This document shows, one piece after another, positions 44,769-46,700 of a DNA stretch of 46,700 nucleotides. The number at the start of each line of letters is the position of its first letter. The first letter of the stretch is position 1. The notes under the pieces are model-generated. The model was not told where the DNA came from. It ran no database searches and saw nothing but the letters and a program-made list of their open reading frames with translations. The DNA lies in assembly GCF_014696615.1 (NCBI RefSeq), contig NZ_JACJQJ010000066.1:1-46700 (forward strand), in the 5' to 3' direction. The DNA comes from Nostoc linckia FACHB-104 (GTDB lineage: Bacteria > Cyanobacteriota > Cyanobacteriia > Cyanobacteriales > Nostocaceae). The translations under genes and the position numbers were made by a program.

Positions 44769-45830
44769 TTAGACTGGTAAATTGGCACTGTTGCCAATTT
44801 TATCGCGATTATGAGGTTTGAGCAGATATGCCATATCTGGCCCGGAGGGAATAATCCCACCTGGATTAAGTGGAAAGAGATTGCCATAATAATCTTGCTT
44901 CACACTTTCCAAATCGCAGGTATCAGCTACGCCCGGAAGCTGATACATATCACTTAGGTACGCCCCTAAATTGGGATAATCTTGAATTCTGTGACGGTTA
45001 CATTTAAATAGCCCATAGTAAGCAACATCAAAGCGGAATAAAGTAGTGAACAACCGCACATCAGCCAGCGTAACTTGATTTCCGCAGAGGTAGCGACTTG
45101 TTTCTAATGCTGCTTCAATCTCATCCAAAGTTGTAAATAATTCATTGCAGGCTTGGTTGTAAGCTGTTTGAGTTTGAGCAAAACCACAGCGATATACACC
45201 ATTGTTTACACTTTGATAAATCTTTTCATTCCACCAATCAATTTTCTCTTTCAAATCATCTGGGTACAAATTCAGCATCGGATTTGTAGCGAACTCGTTC
45301 AATTGTGAGTTCAGCATCACAATAATTTCTGCACTTTCGTTGTTGACGATAGTCTTAGTTTGTTTGTCCCATAGTACGGGAACGGTTGCGCGTCCACTGT
45401 AGCCAGGTTGAGCAGCTGCATAAAATTGAGCCAGGCTAGCGCAACCTTCCTCTTCTTCATTGAACACCCAACCGCCTGCGATAGGGGAAGGATAAACAAC
45501 GGTAACTGAAATAATTTCTTCAAGTCCTTTGAGTGCGCGAACAATTAGGGTGCGATGCGCCCAAGGACAACTCATCCCCACATAAAGATGATAACGTCCT
45601 GCGGCTGGCGGGTAGAGGCTATCTTTTTCTGTACTAATAAAGTTTCTAAATTGACTGTTAGGACGAATATACTCTCCCGATTTACTGCGGGGAGCAATTT
45701 TTGACACCATCGTATGCCACATTGTTGACCAAACAAACTTACCCAGTTTGATAATTAGCTTTGGTGGCAAAGATTTTCCTTTCTTTTGAGTCCGAGGAAA
45801 ATCAGTTTGGGAATTTTGCACATCAGTCAT
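44769..45830 (-). CDS. Glutathionyl-hydroquinone reductase-type GST (Xi class)
   Basis: 353 residues, the usual size for the ECM4/YqjG family, longer than ordinary GSTs. The catalytic Cys88 lies in GMSCPWAHRTLIVRALKGLE. NNESAEIIVML contains the glutathione gamma-Glu-binding residues, and the helical C-terminal domain contains LCGNQVTLADVRLFTTLFRF. Xi-class GSTs reduce glutathionyl-hydroquinones with glutathione in the cytoplasm. The gene is convergent with hdeD and probably monocistronic. Confidence 0.92.
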   Translation of the reverse strand: MTDVQNSQTDFPRTQKKGKSLPPKLIIKLGKFVWSTMWHTMVSKIAPRSKSGEYIRPNSQFRNFISTEKDSLYPPAAGRYHLYVGMSCPWAHRTLIVRALKGLEEIISVTVVYPSPIAGGWVFNEEEEGCASLAQFYAAAQPGYSGRATVPVLWDKQTKTIVNNESAEIIVMLNSQLNEFATNPMLNLYPDDLKEKIDWWNEKIYQSVNNGVYRCGFAQTQTAYNQACNELFTTLDEIEAALETSRYLCGNQVTLADVRLFTTLFRFDVAYYGLFKCNRHRIQDYPNLGAYLSDMYQLPGVADTCDLESVKQDYYGNLFPLNPGGIIPSGPDMAYLLKPHNRDKIGNSANLPV

Positions 45831-46258
45831 AGTTGCTTATTAAGGTAAAGGAAAGGCATTTTATAAAATACCGAGCTTTGCATTTTGCCAGAATTGCTCT
45901 AATTATTTGGAAATTAGGAATCTATACATAGCTATTACATCTCTAGCATTAGAGATATTTAGCTCTGTCTATAGTCTTGTGTAAGATTGTATATTTAAAA
46001 CTAATTTTATCACTTTAGCCAGAAGCCAATATCACCTGATTTTTTTAATATATATGTAATTTGTTTTAGTACACAAATTAGATATTTTTCATAAACATTA
46101 ATGTAATCTGTGAATATTTTTGATATCCAGTAACATTAAATAATTTATAAATCTTATCGGCAATTAACTTTTAGCTTATTTATAGTCTCAACAATATAAA
46201 AATTTCTACAAGTATTTATTCAACCATTTAATTGTCATTTTTGTGAGATTTTTGCCAT
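45831..46258. other. AT-rich intergenic region between divergent genes
   Basis: About 430 bases between the GST gene (minus) and the last gene (plus). Very AT-rich with no visible gene, terminator or repeat; it should contain both promoters. Confidence 0.4.
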
Positions 46259-46627
46259 ATGAATATACTAAGTAAAGAGCGTTCTGATCGCGATACTAAA
46301 GCTCAAAACACCCCACGGACTTTGAAGTTTCAGGATGCAATACTACTATTTTCTTTGGTATTGATAGCTGGAATGGTCAAATTCGGTAATGTTGATGAAT
46401 CAGAGGCTAATAATGTAAACCGTGTTACCCCAATATCAGAATTAGTTAACAATACAGACACATTTGTTGATAAAACTGTCACAATTAGAAGCCAGCCATT
46501 GCAGAAAGTAGGCTTAAGTTCTTTCACAGTCAACGATCAGCCAGGAATCATTCAAGAACCAATTTTAGTAGTGAATGCGTCAGGGGTTCCTTTTGATTTC
46601 AGGGTAAGCTCATCTAATTTGGTATAG
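46259..46627 (+). CDS. Hypothetical single-span membrane protein, possibly truncated
   Basis: 122 residues. A basic N-terminus is followed by one hydrophobic span (about 26-42, DAILLFSLVLIAGMVKFG). The rest reads TPISELVNNTDTFVDKTVTI and VGLSSFTVNDQPGIIQEPIL, an OB-fold-like beta pattern. It ends at VPFDFRVSSSNLV, where related proteins seem to continue, so an early stop may have removed a C-terminal part; this is from memory and unverified. No clear ribosome-binding site is seen. Function unknown. Confidence 0.5.
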   Translation: MNILSKERSDRDTKAQNTPRTLKFQDAILLFSLVLIAGMVKFGNVDESEANNVNRVTPISELVNNTDTFVDKTVTIRSQPLQKVGLSSFTVNDQPGIIQEPILVVNASGVPFDFRVSSSNLV

Positions 46628-46700
46628 CATGAACTTGACAAAAGAAACAATACAAGCATAAATAACTAGATAAAAAATGTACTTGACATCAGAGCAAAAT

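Overview
The window looks like chromosomal DNA from a filamentous, probably heterocyst-forming cyanobacterium (Nostocales). The evidence is dense GCGATCGC (HIP1) octamers, several runs of 7-bp tandem repeats (the STRR type known from heterocystous cyanobacteria), and cyanobacterium-specific proteins: Ycf34, a CcbP-like calcium-binding protein, a CAAD-domain protein, a chloroplast-type FtsH and a PatD-like heterocyst-frequency protein. No CRISPR array, prophage, rRNA operon or intact transposase is visible.

Region 1 (1-12.6 kb) is the accessory part. A retropepsin-like protease and a CcbP-like gene are followed by a peptide-export cassette at 2316-7140. It holds two near-identical double-glycine precursors, each closed by its own hairpin terminator, a third divergent precursor, a C39-peptidase ABC exporter (PCAT) and an HlyD-type adaptor, ending in a strong terminator. 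Next comes a signalling set on the same strand: a membrane-anchored kinase-like protein lacking the expected histidine, a NarL/LuxR-type response regulator, and a CHASE2 sensor kinase. The proximity suggests, but does not prove, that this set senses for or regulates the exporter cassette.

Region 2 (12.6-24.5 kb) is mostly housekeeping: tsaB, ycf34, CCA tRNA nucleotidyltransferase, two small conserved genes, recR, an SLH-WG repeat protein, a decayed DUF2887/Rpn-type gene, ftsH, a secreted protein, gltX and tRNA-Asp. recR appears to have ACG where the ATG should be. A tiny plus-strand ORF with its own terminator lies opposite its start.

Region 3 (24.6-33.2 kb) has two tandem Ser/Thr kinases sharing an uncharacterised C-terminal region, a phytase-like esterase, a TM0106-type RecB-like nuclease, a cysteine/cystine-lyase-like PLP enzyme and a small secreted protein.

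Region 4 (33.5-46.7 kb) has a hyuA - tyrosine-phosphatase - hyuB operon, a bifunctional (p)ppGpp synthetase/hydrolase divergent from a patD-like gene, a relic of a DHA2 efflux transporter, an HPP-family membrane protein, a CAAD protein, HdeD, a glutathionyl-hydroquinone-reductase-type GST and a possibly truncated hypothetical gene. An orphan minus-strand terminator at 43524-43553 points to an unannotated small transcript.

The intergenic DNA is rich in small palindromic and inverted-repeat elements, including two MITE-like elements with shared AGGACTTACGCAA ends. All functional calls come from reading motifs by eye; no database search was run.
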